Of a stretch of DNA of 64,000 bases, positions 27,109 through 38,009 are shown in pieces. Below the pieces are notes generated by a model. It did not search any database, had not been told where the DNA came from, and saw only the letters and a list, made by a program, of their open reading frames with translations. Origin of the DNA: Streptomyces sp. ML-6 (lineage in GTDB: Bacteria > Actinomycetota > Actinomycetes > Streptomycetales > Streptomycetaceae); assembly GCF_030116705.1 (NCBI RefSeq), contig NZ_JAOTIK010000001.1, positions 2,189,001 to 2,253,000 of the forward strand. The letters run 5' to 3'. Position 1 is the stretch's first letter, and each line of letters begins with the position of its first letter. The translations under genes were made by a program, and so were the position numbers.

Positions 27109-27897
27109 TCAGCCCGCCCACTGGTCGAACGCCAGCTTCGCGACCAGCGAGAACACCACGACCAGCAGCACGCCGCGGACGAAGCCGCTGCCCCTGCTGA
27201 GCGCCATCCGCGCCCCGACGAGCCCGCCCGCCAGGTTGAACACCGCCATCAGCGCCGCCAGTTGCCACAGCACGCTGCCCTGGTACGCGAACATCGCCAG
27301 CGCGCCCGCGTTGGTGCAGACGTTGACGATCTTGGCGGTGGCGGACGCGTTCACCAGGTCGAGGTGGAGCACCGCGGTCAGCGCCAGCACCAGGAAGGTG
27401 CCCGTGCCCGGCCCGAACAGTCCGTCGTAGAAGCCGATCCCGCCGCCGACCAGCACGATGGCGGCGACGGTACGGCCCCGGCCGGCCTCGCGCCGCGCGT
27501 CGTCGTCCGCGGTCCTGCCGAACGAGGGCCGCAGCAGCACGAACGCCGCGACGGCCAGCAGCACCACCATGATCACGGGGCGGAGCACGTCGCTGCTGAT
27601 CCCGGCGGCGAAGAACGCCCCGGCCATCGACCCGGCCAGGGCCGCGAGCCCGATCCGCAGGGCCGTCCCGACCTTGACCGGCGCCTTGCGCACGTACGTC
27701 ACGGCGGCGCCCGACGTGCCGACGATGGCGACCGCCTTGTTCGTGCCCAGCACCTGCGCGGCGGGCACCTGGGGCAGGCCCAGGAGCAGCGCGGGCAGCA
27801 GGAGCAGCCCGCCGCCGCCCACCACCGCGTCGATCCAGCCGGCCGCGGCGGCGGCGAGGCAGAGGACGATCAGAGCGGTGAGCGTTATGTCGGGCAT
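27109..27897 (-). CDS. TauE/SafE-family anion exporter
   Basis: A 262-residue integral membrane protein with about eight hydrophobic segments. The TauE/SafE hallmarks are duplicated motifs near each half: WIDAVVGGGGLLLLPALL at the N-terminus and GGGIGFYDGLFGPGTGTFL after the central loop. The family exports sulfite, sulfoacetate or related organic anions; the substrate here is unknown. A charged cytoplasmic loop (RTADDDARREAGRGR) separates the halves. The ATG is at 27897. Confidence 0.87.
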   Translation of the reverse strand: MPDITLTALIVLCLAAAAAGWIDAVVGGGGLLLLPALLLGLPQVPAAQVLGTNKAVAIVGTSGAAVTYVRKAPVKVGTALRIGLAALAGSMAGAFFAAGISSDVLRPVIMVVLLAVAAFVLLRPSFGRTADDDARREAGRGRTVAAIVLVGGGIGFYDGLFGPGTGTFLVLALTAVLHLDLVNASATAKIVNVCTNAGALAMFAYQGSVLWQLAALMAVFNLAGGLVGARMALSRGSGFVRGVLLVVVFSLVAKLAFDQWAG

Positions 27898-27993
27898 GAG
27901 CGCGACCTTATGGACGCGATACGTGCCCCGTCCAACCACTTCGGCCGCACAGCGGGAAAGTTGAGCAGGTTCTGAGGTTCCCGGACTTGCGCC

Positions 27994-28075
27994 CCGCCGT
28001 CCGCCCGGCGCACCCCCGCCCGCGCCGTCCACCCGGCGCACCCCCGCCCGCGCCGTCCGCCCGGCGCACCACCCA
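27994..28075. repeat. 28-bp GC-rich tandem repeat
   Basis: About 2.8 copies of a unit containing CGCCGTCC.CCCGGCGCACC at 27994, 28022 and 28050, within the divergent promoter region of the TauE exporter and the SDR gene. Confidence 0.8.
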
Positions 28076-28178
28076 CCCGGCGCGTCGCACGCGCCGCACG
28101 CCCGTCCGTCCCGTTCCGCGCGGTCGCCACCGGTCGCGAGCCCCGGACCGCACCGGTCCGGCCGGGCCCCCGCCACCG

Positions 28179-28184
28179 TACGCT
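28179..28184 (+). promoter_or_regulatory. -10 element of leaderless SDR promoter
   Basis: TACGCT ends 6 nt before ATG 28191, with no Shine-Dalgarno between. Confidence 0.45.
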
Positions 28185-28190
28185 TGGGCC

Positions 28191-29120
28191 ATGAGGAAGG
28201 GCTGGAACGCGAGCGACATCCCGGACCAGAGCGGTCGCACGGCCGTGGTCACCGGAGCCAACAGCGGGCTCGGCCTGTGCACCGCGCGGGAGCTGGCCCG
28301 GTGCGGCGCGCGGGTGCTGCTCGCCTGCCGCGACGAGGCGCGCGGCAAGGCGGCCGAATCACGCATCCGGACAGCCGTGACCGGCGCGGACGTGGAGTTC
28401 GTACCGCTCGACCTGGCCGATCTGGCCTCCGTGCGCGAGTTCGCCGCGAAGCGCGTGCCCGAGCGGATCGACCTGCTGATCAACAACGCGGGCGTGATGG
28501 CCCTCCCGTACGGGAAGACGGCCGACGGCTTCGAGCGGCAGTTCGGCGTCAACCACCTCGGGCACTTCGCCCTGACCGGACTGCTGCTGCCGAGGCTTCT
28601 CGACACGCCCGGGGCGCGGGTGGTGAGCGTCTCCAGCGGGCTGCACGCCCTGTCGAACATCGACATGGGGGACCTCAACAGCGAGCGGAACTACCGCCGT
28701 TGGATCGCCTACGCCCGTTCGAAGACGGCCAATCTGCTCTTCGTGCACGAGCTGGCCCGGCGGCTCGCGAGGGCCGGATCGGGCCTGGTGGCCGCCGCCG
28801 CGCACCCGGGATACGCGTCGACCAACCTGCAGACCGCCGCCGCCCGGATGGAGAACCGCAGGGCGGTGGAGCGGGTGTTCGGGTTCGGCAACCGGCTCAT
28901 CGCCCAGCCCGCGTCCATGGGTGCGCTGCCCACGCTGTACGCGGCCACCGCGCCCGGCGCGTCCCCCGATTCGTTCACCGGGCCGGGTCTGCTGGGCTGG
29001 CGCGGTGCGCCGGCCCCGTCACGGCGGGCGGGCTGGACGCTGGACGACGTGGCGAGCGAGCGGCTCTGGGTGGCGTCCGAGCAGCTCACGGGGGTGACGT
29101 ATCCGGGTCTCTCCTCCTGA
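28191..29120 (+). CDS. Short-chain dehydrogenase/reductase (retinol-dehydrogenase-like)
   Basis: A 309-residue classical-type SDR. NAD(P) binding: TGANSGLG (about residues 23-30). The adenine-side CRDEARGKAAE suggests NADP. Structural motif NNAG (about 103-106), catalytic Ser in VVSVSSGLH, and the YARSK active site (about 178-182) are all present. Length and the DLADLASVREFA segment resemble the retinol dehydrogenase/WW-domain oxidoreductase subgroup common in Actinobacteria. The physiological substrate cannot be inferred. Confidence 0.9.
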   Translation: MRKGWNASDIPDQSGRTAVVTGANSGLGLCTARELARCGARVLLACRDEARGKAAESRIRTAVTGADVEFVPLDLADLASVREFAAKRVPERIDLLINNAGVMALPYGKTADGFERQFGVNHLGHFALTGLLLPRLLDTPGARVVSVSSGLHALSNIDMGDLNSERNYRRWIAYARSKTANLLFVHELARRLARAGSGLVAAAAHPGYASTNLQTAAARMENRRAVERVFGFGNRLIAQPASMGALPTLYAATAPGASPDSFTGPGLLGWRGAPAPSRRAGWTLDDVASERLWVASEQLTGVTYPGLSS

Positions 29121-29140
29121 GACCCGGTCCCCCGTCGGCC

Positions 29141-29551
29141 TCAGCCCTGGGCCTCGACGGCGGCCGGGTCCATCCACATGACCTCCCAGATGTGGTGGTT
29201 CGGGTCCTGGAAGGAACGGCCGTACATGTGGCCGTAGTCCATCGTCTCGTTGGCGGGCGAGCCGCCGGAGGCGAGGGCGGTGTCGACCAGCCGGTCCACC
29301 TCCTCGCGGCTCTCGGCGCTCAGGGCGAGGATCACCTCGGCGGACTTCGAGGAGTCGGCGATCTCCTTCTCGGTGAACTCCTTGAAGCGCGGCTCGGAGA
29401 GGAGCATCGCGAAGATGGTGTCGCTGATGACGAGGCACGCGGTGCGCTCGTCGCTGAACTGCGGGTTGCACGAGAAGCCCAGCTTGCCGAAGAAGGACTT
29501 GGTCGCTTCGAGGTCCTTGACCGGCAGGTTGACGAAGATCATCCGAGACAT
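29141..29551 (-). CDS. VOC-family (glyoxalase/bleomycin-resistance fold) protein
   Basis: A 136-residue single VOC domain: MIFVNLPVKDLEATKSFFGKLGF at the N-terminus and a C-terminal QDPNHHIWEVMWMD strand that carries the metal Glu/His positions of this fold. Many such proteins (PhnB-like/lactoylglutathione-lyase annotated) have no known substrate. The ATG at 29551 has AGAGAGCGAAG upstream. It converges with the SDR gene, with only 20 bp between stops. Confidence 0.85.
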   Translation of the reverse strand: MSRMIFVNLPVKDLEATKSFFGKLGFSCNPQFSDERTACLVISDTIFAMLLSEPRFKEFTEKEIADSSKSAEVILALSAESREEVDRLVDTALASGGSPANETMDYGHMYGRSFQDPNHHIWEVMWMDPAAVEAQG

Positions 29552-29822
29552 GGCCGCTTCGCTCTCTGTTGTTGCCCGGAACACTGTTGTTCGAGCGTGT
29601 ACGACAGGTAGACGGCCGGGCTTCCCGGAACTCATCGCCGTCGGCGAAGAAAATCCGCAGAAGTTTTTTCGCCACGGGCCGACGGGTCCGACCGGGGCCC
29701 GGCCGCAGGGCCACGGGTTCGGCTCCGACCGCGAGGCCACGGACCGGGCCGTACGACCACAGGGCCACGGCCCCCGTTCCAGCCGCGAGGCCCCGTTCCC
29801 GCCGCGGGCCCGGCCGTGCGGC
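29552..29822. other. 271-bp intergenic region with short repeats
   Basis: It holds an AT-rich patch around 29648-29672 (GAAAATCCGCAGAAGTTTTT), probably the VOC gene promoter, then GC-rich repeats of CAGGGCCACGG and CCGCGAGGCC at 29700-29800. No gene seen. Confidence 0.4.
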
Positions 29823-30803
29823 TCAGGACATGGCGAGCGGGGCGCCGCCCCGGAGCAGTGATCCGCCCAGCGGGGTCAGCGTGTGCAGGACCGAGCCGCC
29901 GTGCCGCATGGTGTGGATCAAGCCCGCCTCGCGCAGCACACAGGCGTGCTGGCTCGCCGAGGCGAGGGAGACTCCGGCGCGCAGGGCCAGCTCGCTGGTC
30001 GTGCAGCCGTTGCCGATGGCGTTCAGGACGGTGGAGCGGGTGTTTCCGAGGAGCCTGCCGAGCCAGGGGCCGGGCTCGGGCTCGGCGAAGACGGGGGCCC
30101 GGGAGTGGGTGACGGGGTAGACGAGGACCGGTGGGAGCCGCGGGTCGCGGTAGACGACCGGGGTGACGCGGCAGAAGTAGGAGGGCTGGAGCAGCAGCCC
30201 CCGCCCGTCCAGCCGGATCTCCCGGTCCACCGGGTAGTCCGCCTCCAGCACGGGCGCCCGCCAGCGGATCATGGGCGGCAGGGAGGCGAGCAGTTCGTGC
30301 GCGCCGCCGTCCAGGAGCGCGCGGCCGCGTATGGCGCGGTCGGCCTCGACGCTGGCCCGGATGTGCGGCCAGTACGGCTCGATCGCGGCGCGGTGGTAGC
30401 CGCGCAGGGCGCGGACGAGCCGGGCGAGCTCCCCGTCGTCACCGCCCGGCCAGCGGGCCGCGTCGCGGCGTTCGGCGGATAACAGGGCGAGCTCGGCGCG
30501 GACCCGGGCGGGCGGCGTGCCGCGCAGGGCCTCCATTCCGGCGTCGATGCCGTAGGGCTCACTGCCTTCCTGAGAAGGCGTCAGGAAATCCGGGAAATAG
30601 CCGCGGGGTGGAATCATGGCGGCCAGCAGGCGTACTTCACCACTCAGCCGGGGCCGGGTTTCCGTGCGCCATTTCCCGAACACCGCGGAACCGCGACGGT
30701 CCCGCAACCGGTGAAAACTCAGAATGGTTTCCCACAGGGCGTCCGGCCGGGTGGCCATCCGCACCTTGGAAAGGTCCACTCCGGACATATGGATACGCAG
30801 CAC
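29823..30803 (-). CDS. ArsR-like winged-helix regulator, paralogue of 15160-16206
   Basis: A 326-residue protein with the same layout as the other regulator in the window: an N-terminus starting MLRIHMSGVDLSKVRMA, the YFPDFLTPSQ segment, the PVVYRDPRLPPVLVYPV segment, and a C-terminal winged helix (about residues 250-315: NAIGNGCTTSELALRAG then SASQHACVLREAGLIHTMR). No metal cysteines. GTG 30803 was chosen because it reproduces the MLRIH start of the paralogue. The target is unknown. It is separated from neighbours by long intergenic regions. Confidence 0.8.
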   Translation of the reverse strand: MLRIHMSGVDLSKVRMATRPDALWETILSFHRLRDRRGSAVFGKWRTETRPRLSGEVRLLAAMIPPRGYFPDFLTPSQEGSEPYGIDAGMEALRGTPPARVRAELALLSAERRDAARWPGGDDGELARLVRALRGYHRAAIEPYWPHIRASVEADRAIRGRALLDGGAHELLASLPPMIRWRAPVLEADYPVDREIRLDGRGLLLQPSYFCRVTPVVYRDPRLPPVLVYPVTHSRAPVFAEPEPGPWLGRLLGNTRSTVLNAIGNGCTTSELALRAGVSLASASQHACVLREAGLIHTMRHGGSVLHTLTPLGGSLLRGGAPLAMS

Positions 30804-31329
30804 CGGGCCCCCACTTGTTGCACCTGCAATTACCCCCCACCCAAGGGTATGCGACCCGTAACAGCACGTCACCACGGGGTTTCGGCCACAGGTGAAACGC
30901 CTCGCCCCCGGGGCATGTCACCCGAAAAGCTGTACGACGTCGGGTGCGTATCCGGAGCCACCGGAAGAGCGAGTGAAGGCCGTGGGGGGTTTTGCTCGTT
31001 CGGCGGCGGTGCGCGACGGTGCGGCTCCGTACCCGGCGGGGGTAACCCCGGGGCGGTCCATGGGTGGGGATCCATGGACCGCGTCCCGGCCCCTTCCCGC
31101 CCATGTCTTTGCGCATTGAACGAATCAGTGATTGAACGAGCCGACGATTGAACGAACCCCGGGAATGGACGGGGAAAAGGCCGACCGCCGAACAGGCATT
31201 GCCCCGGGACAAAGCGAGGCGGCGACACCCCCGCACAGGGTGTCGCCGCCTCCGGGGTTCCGGAGCCGCCGCCGGGCCGGTGAGGGCGGCGTTCCGGCGG
31301 GGCTCCGGGTCAGGGACCGCGGTGTCGGG
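30804..31329. other. 526-bp intergenic region
   Basis: No credible gene. It contains a dyad with 11-bp arms (GCGGTCCATGG...CCATGGACCGC, 31053-31082, 8-nt loop), the ppdK terminator at 31216-31252, and the promoter region of the regulator at 30803. Confidence 0.6.
31216..31252 (-). terminator. ppdK terminator
   Basis: Perfect 15-bp arms GAGGCGGCGACACCC and GGGTGTCGCCGCCTC with a 7-nt loop, about 80 nt past the ppdK stop codon. Confidence 0.9.
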
Positions 31330-34068
<2,739 letters not shown>

Positions 34069-34223
34069 GGGTCTCGACTCCTCGAAGACGCGGTGGCTGC
34101 CCTGACGGCGAGGAACATACCCAGATCGAAGGTGTCTGGGTACGTCCACTTGCGCGTCATGAGGTCTCAACCACCCGTCCGCCAGCAGATCGAAAGTGAC
34201 GCGATCTTCCTCCTGATCGGCGA

Positions 34224-34248
34224 CATGCATTCAACTCTTGAATGCATG
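34224..34248. promoter_or_regulatory. Perfect 11-bp dyad upstream of ppdK
   Basis: CATGCATTCAA and TTGAATGCATG flank a 3-nt centre, 156 bp before the ppdK start. Its AT content and symmetry suggest a transcription-factor operator. Confidence 0.55.
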
Positions 34249-34344
34249 AACGCGTGACGTCACCGATCTCCCGCATATTGATCACTGTACGCAGTGGAAG
34301 CGTCGATCGATCAAAGTGAGACCTCCTGGCACCCAGTGCCATCA

Positions 34345-34383
34345 TTTGAGAAATGCAGCTCTCAAAATTGCGCTCATCTGAGC
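34345..34383. promoter_or_regulatory. Paired TGAG-type dyads
   Basis: TTTGAGA (34345) and TCTCAAA (34360) form one dyad. GCTCA-TC-TGAGC (34372-34383) follows directly. A second GCTCA-GA-TGAGC occurs at 34585-34596. Confidence 0.45.
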
Positions 34384-34646
34384 AATGAAGCCCTCAGGGT
34401 GGCGAGAATCACTCTACGGGCGATGCTCAGATGTCACCATCCGGACGCCTGATCGACAGGCGGAGGTCACGCAACGATCACCAGAAATGAGCCGAGCGTG
34501 AGGGATTCCAGGGTGCGATGCTCATTCCCGACGGGTTCGGGCCACGTTCGGACCGAACCATCGCCGAATCCAGCCGAATTAAGCGCTCAGATGAGCGGGG
34601 CAAAAGAAGAGGCACGCGGTGCCCAGGGCGCCGCGTGCCCAGAGGG

Positions 34647-34735
34647 GCCGGAGAAGGCCCGGAGGGAGCTCGGAGAAGGTCCGGAGAAGGAGGCCCGGAG
34701 AAGGCCCGGAGAAGGCCCGGAGAAGGTCCGGAGGA
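34647..34735. repeat. 11-bp tandem repeat
   Basis: Roughly eight degenerate copies of GGCCCGGAGAA. The block from 34692 has three perfect units in a row. Confidence 0.85.
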
Positions 34736-34907
34736 AGAGGCTCGGGAGACGTTGCCGCACACTGCCTCCCGGCCCGGTCTCGGCCGGTCCCGACCAGCCT
34801 CAGTCGGGGCCCGGCCGATCTCAGCCGATCCCAGCCGGGACCGGCCGTCTCCCAGCCGTCTCCCGGCCGTCCTCAGCCTCGACTGAGCCTCAGCCGCCCC
34901 AGGAGCC

Positions 34908-36083
34908 TCAGCCGCCCGAGGTGTCCAGTTCCGCGTCCGGGCTGACGCCCGCGCAGTCGTACGGGTCCTTCAGCCAGCCGTCCGGCAGCACCACGCGGTT
35001 GTTGCCCGAGGTGCGCCCGCGCGGCCCGTCCGCGCCGTCCGGCCACGGCTGGTCCAGGTCCAGCTCCGCGAGCTGCCCGGCCAGCTCCTCCAGCGAGGAG
35101 GTGACCGCGAGCTTCTTGCGCATCTCGGAGCCGACCGAGAAGCCCTTGAGGTACCAGGCCACGTGCTTGCGGAAGTCGATCACGCCCCGCGCCTCGTCGC
35201 CGATCCACTCGCCCAGCAGCGTCGCGTGCCGCACCATGACGTCGGCGACCTCGCGCAGCCCCGGTGCCGCGCCGGTACGGGGCGCGTCCGGGCCGGACGC
35301 CGCCCCCGGGCCCTCGAAGGCGTTCACCAGGTCGCCGAAGAGCCAGGGCCGGCCCAGGCAGCCGCGCCCCACGACCACGCCGTCACAACCGGTCTCGCGC
35401 ATCATCCGCAGCGCGTCGTCCGCGCACCAGATGTCGCCGTTCCCGAGGACGGGAATCTCCGGGACGTGCTCCTTGAGGCGGGCGATGGCGTCCCAGTCGG
35501 CGGTCCCGCCGTAGTGCTGGGCGGCCGTCCTGCCGTGCAGGGCGACGGCCGTGACGCCCTCCTCGACCGCGATCCGGCCCGCGTCCAGGTAGGTGGTGTG
35601 GTCGTCGTCGATGCCCTTGCGCATCTTGATGGTGACCGGCAGGTCGCCCGCGTTGGAGACCGCCTGGTTGAGGATCGCGCGCAGCAGCGGCCGCTTGTAC
35701 GGGAGGGCCGAGCCGCCGCCCTTGCGGGTCACCTTGGGGACCGGGCAGCCGAAGTTCAGGTCGATGTGGTCGGCGAGGTCCTCGTCGACGATCATCCGGA
35801 CGGCCTTGCCGACGGTGACCGGATCCACTCCGTACAGCTGGATCGAACGCGGGGTCTCGCTCGCGTCGAAGTGGATGAGCTGCATGGTCTTCTCGTTGCG
35901 TTCGACCAGCGCCCGCGTGGTGATCATCTCGCTGACGAACAGCCCCTTGCCGCCGGAGAACTCCCGGCACAGGGTGCGGAAGGGGGCGTTGGTGATGCCG
36001 GCCATGGGGGCCAGCACCACGGGCGGCTGCACCGTGTGCGGGCCGATCCGGAGCTGCGGGAGCGAGGGGGCGAGCGTGGTCAT
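34908..36083 (-). CDS. dusB: tRNA-dihydrouridine synthase
   Basis: A 391-residue FMN enzyme that reduces uridines in the D-loop of tRNA. The TIM-barrel domain has PVVLAPMAGITNAPFR at the FMN site, the catalytic Cys in DLNFGCPVPKVTRKGGGSAL, KMRKGID, LHGRTAAQHYGG and GNGDIW...GVVVGRGCLGRPW. The C-terminal helical domain recognises tRNA. The 40-residue tail beyond it is acidic and Gly-rich. GACAAT at 36090-36095 lies 6 nt before ATG 36083, indicating a leaderless transcript. Confidence 0.94.
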   Translation of the reverse strand: MTTLAPSLPQLRIGPHTVQPPVVLAPMAGITNAPFRTLCREFSGGKGLFVSEMITTRALVERNEKTMQLIHFDASETPRSIQLYGVDPVTVGKAVRMIVDEDLADHIDLNFGCPVPKVTRKGGGSALPYKRPLLRAILNQAVSNAGDLPVTIKMRKGIDDDHTTYLDAGRIAVEEGVTAVALHGRTAAQHYGGTADWDAIARLKEHVPEIPVLGNGDIWCADDALRMMRETGCDGVVVGRGCLGRPWLFGDLVNAFEGPGAASGPDAPRTGAAPGLREVADVMVRHATLLGEWIGDEARGVIDFRKHVAWYLKGFSVGSEMRKKLAVTSSLEELAGQLAELDLDQPWPDGADGPRGRTSGNNRVVLPDGWLKDPYDCAGVSPDAELDTSGG

Positions 36084-36089
36084 TGCTCC

Positions 36090-36095
36090 ATTGTC
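36090..36095 (-). promoter_or_regulatory. -10 element of leaderless dusB promoter
   Basis: GACAAT followed by 6 nt then ATG. The same arrangement occurs before recO and (7 nt) era. Confidence 0.5.
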
Positions 36096-36141
36096 GCGTA
36101 CCGGGCGACGCGTCCCACCGGCGGAGTTCGTTAGTTAAACG

Positions 36142-36147
36142 TACTAT
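36142..36147 (+). promoter_or_regulatory. -10 element of MFS pump promoter, overlapping a TAGT/ACTA dyad
   Basis: TACTAT ends 6 nt before ATG 36154. It overlaps the AT-rich TAGTTAAACGTACTA, whose TAGT and ACTA ends could be a TetR-type half-site pair. No regulator gene is adjacent. Confidence 0.45.
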
Positions 36148-36153
36148 CCATGT

Positions 36154-37635
36154 ATGCCTGAGTTGAGCCCCCGCCGACGGCAGTTGGTACTGGCGATCTG
36201 CTGCATGAGCCTGCTGATCGTCAGCCTCGACAACACCGTGCTCAATGTCGCCCTGCCCGCCATGCAGAAGGAGCTGCACGCCACCGTCGCGGGCATGCAG
36301 TGGACGATCGACGCCTACACCCTCGTCCTGGCCTCGCTGCTGATGCTCGCGGGCTCCACCGCCGACCGGATCGGGCGCCGGAAGGTCTTCCGGGCCGGGC
36401 TCGTCCTGTTCACCCTGGGTTCGCTGCTCTGCTCGCTGGCGCCGAACCTGGAGTCGCTGGTGGCGTTCCGGATGGTGCAGGCGGTGGGCGGCTCGATGCT
36501 CAACCCCGTCGCGATGTCGATCATCACCAACACCTTCACCGACCCGCGCGAGCGGGCCCGGGCCATCGGGGTGTGGGGCGGTGTCGTCGGCATCTCCATG
36601 GCCGCGGGGCCGCTGGTCGGCGGTCTGCTGGTGGACTCGGTCGGCTGGCGGTCAATCTTCTGGGTCAATCTGCCGGTCGGGATCGTCGCGTTCCTGCTCA
36701 CCTGGCGCTACGTCCCGGAGTCCCGCGCCCCGCGTCCGCGCCGCCCCGACCCGGTGGGGCAGCTGCTGGTGATCGGACTGCTCGGCTCGCTGACGTACGC
36801 GATCATCGAGGCGCCCTCGGCGGGCTGGACCTCGGCCCGCATCCTGGTCTTCGCCGCGCTCGCCGCGGGCTCGCTCGCCGGACTGCTGCTGTACGAGCCC
36901 CGGCGCGCCGAACCCCTCATCGACCTGCGGTTCTTCCACAGCGTCCCGTTCAGCGGCGCCACCGCCATCGCGGTCTGCTCGTTCGCCGCGCTGAGCGGGT
37001 TCCTCTTCCTCAACACCCTGTACCTGCAGAACGTGCGCGGGCTGAGCGCCCTGCACGCCGGTCTGTACATGCTGCCGATGGCGGCCCTCACCTTCGTCTG
37101 CGCGCCGCTCTCGGGGCGGCTCGTCGGCAGCCGCGGGCCCCGGCTGCCGCTGCTCGTGGCGGGCGTGGCCATGACGGCGTCCGGGGTGCTGTTCGCCGTG
37201 CTCGACGCGGAGACGGACGACGCCCTGCTGTTCACCGGCTTCGTGCTGTTCGGGCTCGGCTTCGGCATGGTGAACGCGCCGATCACCAACACCGCCGTCT
37301 CCGGGATGCCGCGAGCACAGGCCGGGGTGGCGGCCGCGGTCGCCTCGACCAGCCGGCAGATCGGCGGGACGCTCGGGGTCGCCGTGATCGGCGCGGTGCT
37401 GGCGGCGGGGGTGGCGGGCACCGGGTCGCCGCGCGGCGCCGCGTACGCCACCGCCTTCACGGCCGCGAGCGGGCCCGCCTGGTGGATCATCAGCGGATGC
37501 GGGCTGTGCGTGCTGCTGGTGGGGGCGCTGACCAGCGGGCCCCGGGCGCTGGAGACGGCCCGCCGGACCGCGGAGCGGCTGGAACCGAAGTCCTCCCCGG
37601 CCGGGGACCGGACCGCGGCGGACTCCAGGTCCTGA
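36154..37635 (+). CDS. MFS drug efflux transporter, DHA2 (14-TM) type
   Basis: A 493-residue major-facilitator protein with about 14 hydrophobic segments, the EmrB/QacA-type H+ antiporter layout. Motif D1-like LDNTVLNVALPAMQ in TM1, motif A-like GSTADRIGRRKVFRAG after TM2 and motif C-like GVVGISMAAGPLVGGLLVD in TM5 are clear. It should export hydrophobic drugs or secondary metabolites from the cytoplasm. Transcription is probably leaderless from TACTAT at 36142. The C-terminal tail is hydrophilic. Confidence 0.9.
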   Translation: MPELSPRRRQLVLAICCMSLLIVSLDNTVLNVALPAMQKELHATVAGMQWTIDAYTLVLASLLMLAGSTADRIGRRKVFRAGLVLFTLGSLLCSLAPNLESLVAFRMVQAVGGSMLNPVAMSIITNTFTDPRERARAIGVWGGVVGISMAAGPLVGGLLVDSVGWRSIFWVNLPVGIVAFLLTWRYVPESRAPRPRRPDPVGQLLVIGLLGSLTYAIIEAPSAGWTSARILVFAALAAGSLAGLLLYEPRRAEPLIDLRFFHSVPFSGATAIAVCSFAALSGFLFLNTLYLQNVRGLSALHAGLYMLPMAALTFVCAPLSGRLVGSRGPRLPLLVAGVAMTASGVLFAVLDAETDDALLFTGFVLFGLGFGMVNAPITNTAVSGMPRAQAGVAAAVASTSRQIGGTLGVAVIGAVLAAGVAGTGSPRGAAYATAFTAASGPAWWIISGCGLCVLLVGALTSGPRALETARRTAERLEPKSSPAGDRTAADSRS

Positions 37636-37693
37636 GAGTCCGCCGGGTGGCGTGAACCCGGAACGTCGGGCAAGCGGAACGCCGCGCAAAGGG

Positions 37694-37728
37694 CGTGGGC
37701 CCGGATCATCAAGTGATCCGGGCCCACG
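37694..37728. terminator. Bidirectional terminator
   Basis: Perfect 15-bp arms (CGTGGGCCCGGATCA and TGATCCGGGCCCACG) with a 5-nt loop, between the convergent MFS gene and the small gene at 37752. Confidence 0.92.
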
Positions 37729-37751
37729 GTCGTACGGGTGGTGCGGAGGCG

Positions 37752-38009
37752 TCAGCCCCGGTCCGCCGGGTCCTGTCCGGCGGCGTCCGGCTGCGCGGAG
37801 GCGTCCGCGGTGTCCGGCTGCGCCTCCGGCGACGCGGGGGCCGTGCCCGACTGGGCGCGTTCACGCATCCTGCGCAGCAGCTCCTGCTTCTGGTCGGCCG
37901 CCGCCTTGCGGTCGGTGAGGCGGGCGGAGCCCACGCCCTGCTGGTCGGCGCGGGACAGCTTCTTGCGCTGTCCGCCCACGCCGAGGAGGTTGTTGCGGCT
38001 CTTGGCCAC
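37752..38009 (-). CDS. DUF6243-like small basic protein
   Basis: An 85-residue protein starting MAKSRNNLLGVGGQRKKLSR, then ADQQGVGSARLTDRKAAADQKQELLRR-type charged helix and a Pro/Ala/Asp-rich disordered tail. From memory this N-terminus is the widely conserved Streptomyces DUF6243 family; no function is known. It starts at GTG 38009. A bidirectional hairpin lies downstream. Confidence 0.8.
   Translation of the reverse strand: MAKSRNNLLGVGGQRKKLSRADQQGVGSARLTDRKAAADQKQELLRRMRERAQSGTAPASPEAQPDTADASAQPDAAGQDPADRG

Larger units (their letters stand above)
34069..34907. other. 839-bp intergenic region between ppdK and dusB
   Basis: No protein gene seen. 34140-34600 is less GC-rich and full of short dyads, probably the ppdK control region. 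34647-34735 is an 11-bp tandem array. 34790-34905 is a degenerate repeat of CCCAGCCG/CTCAGCCG words. Confidence 0.6.
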
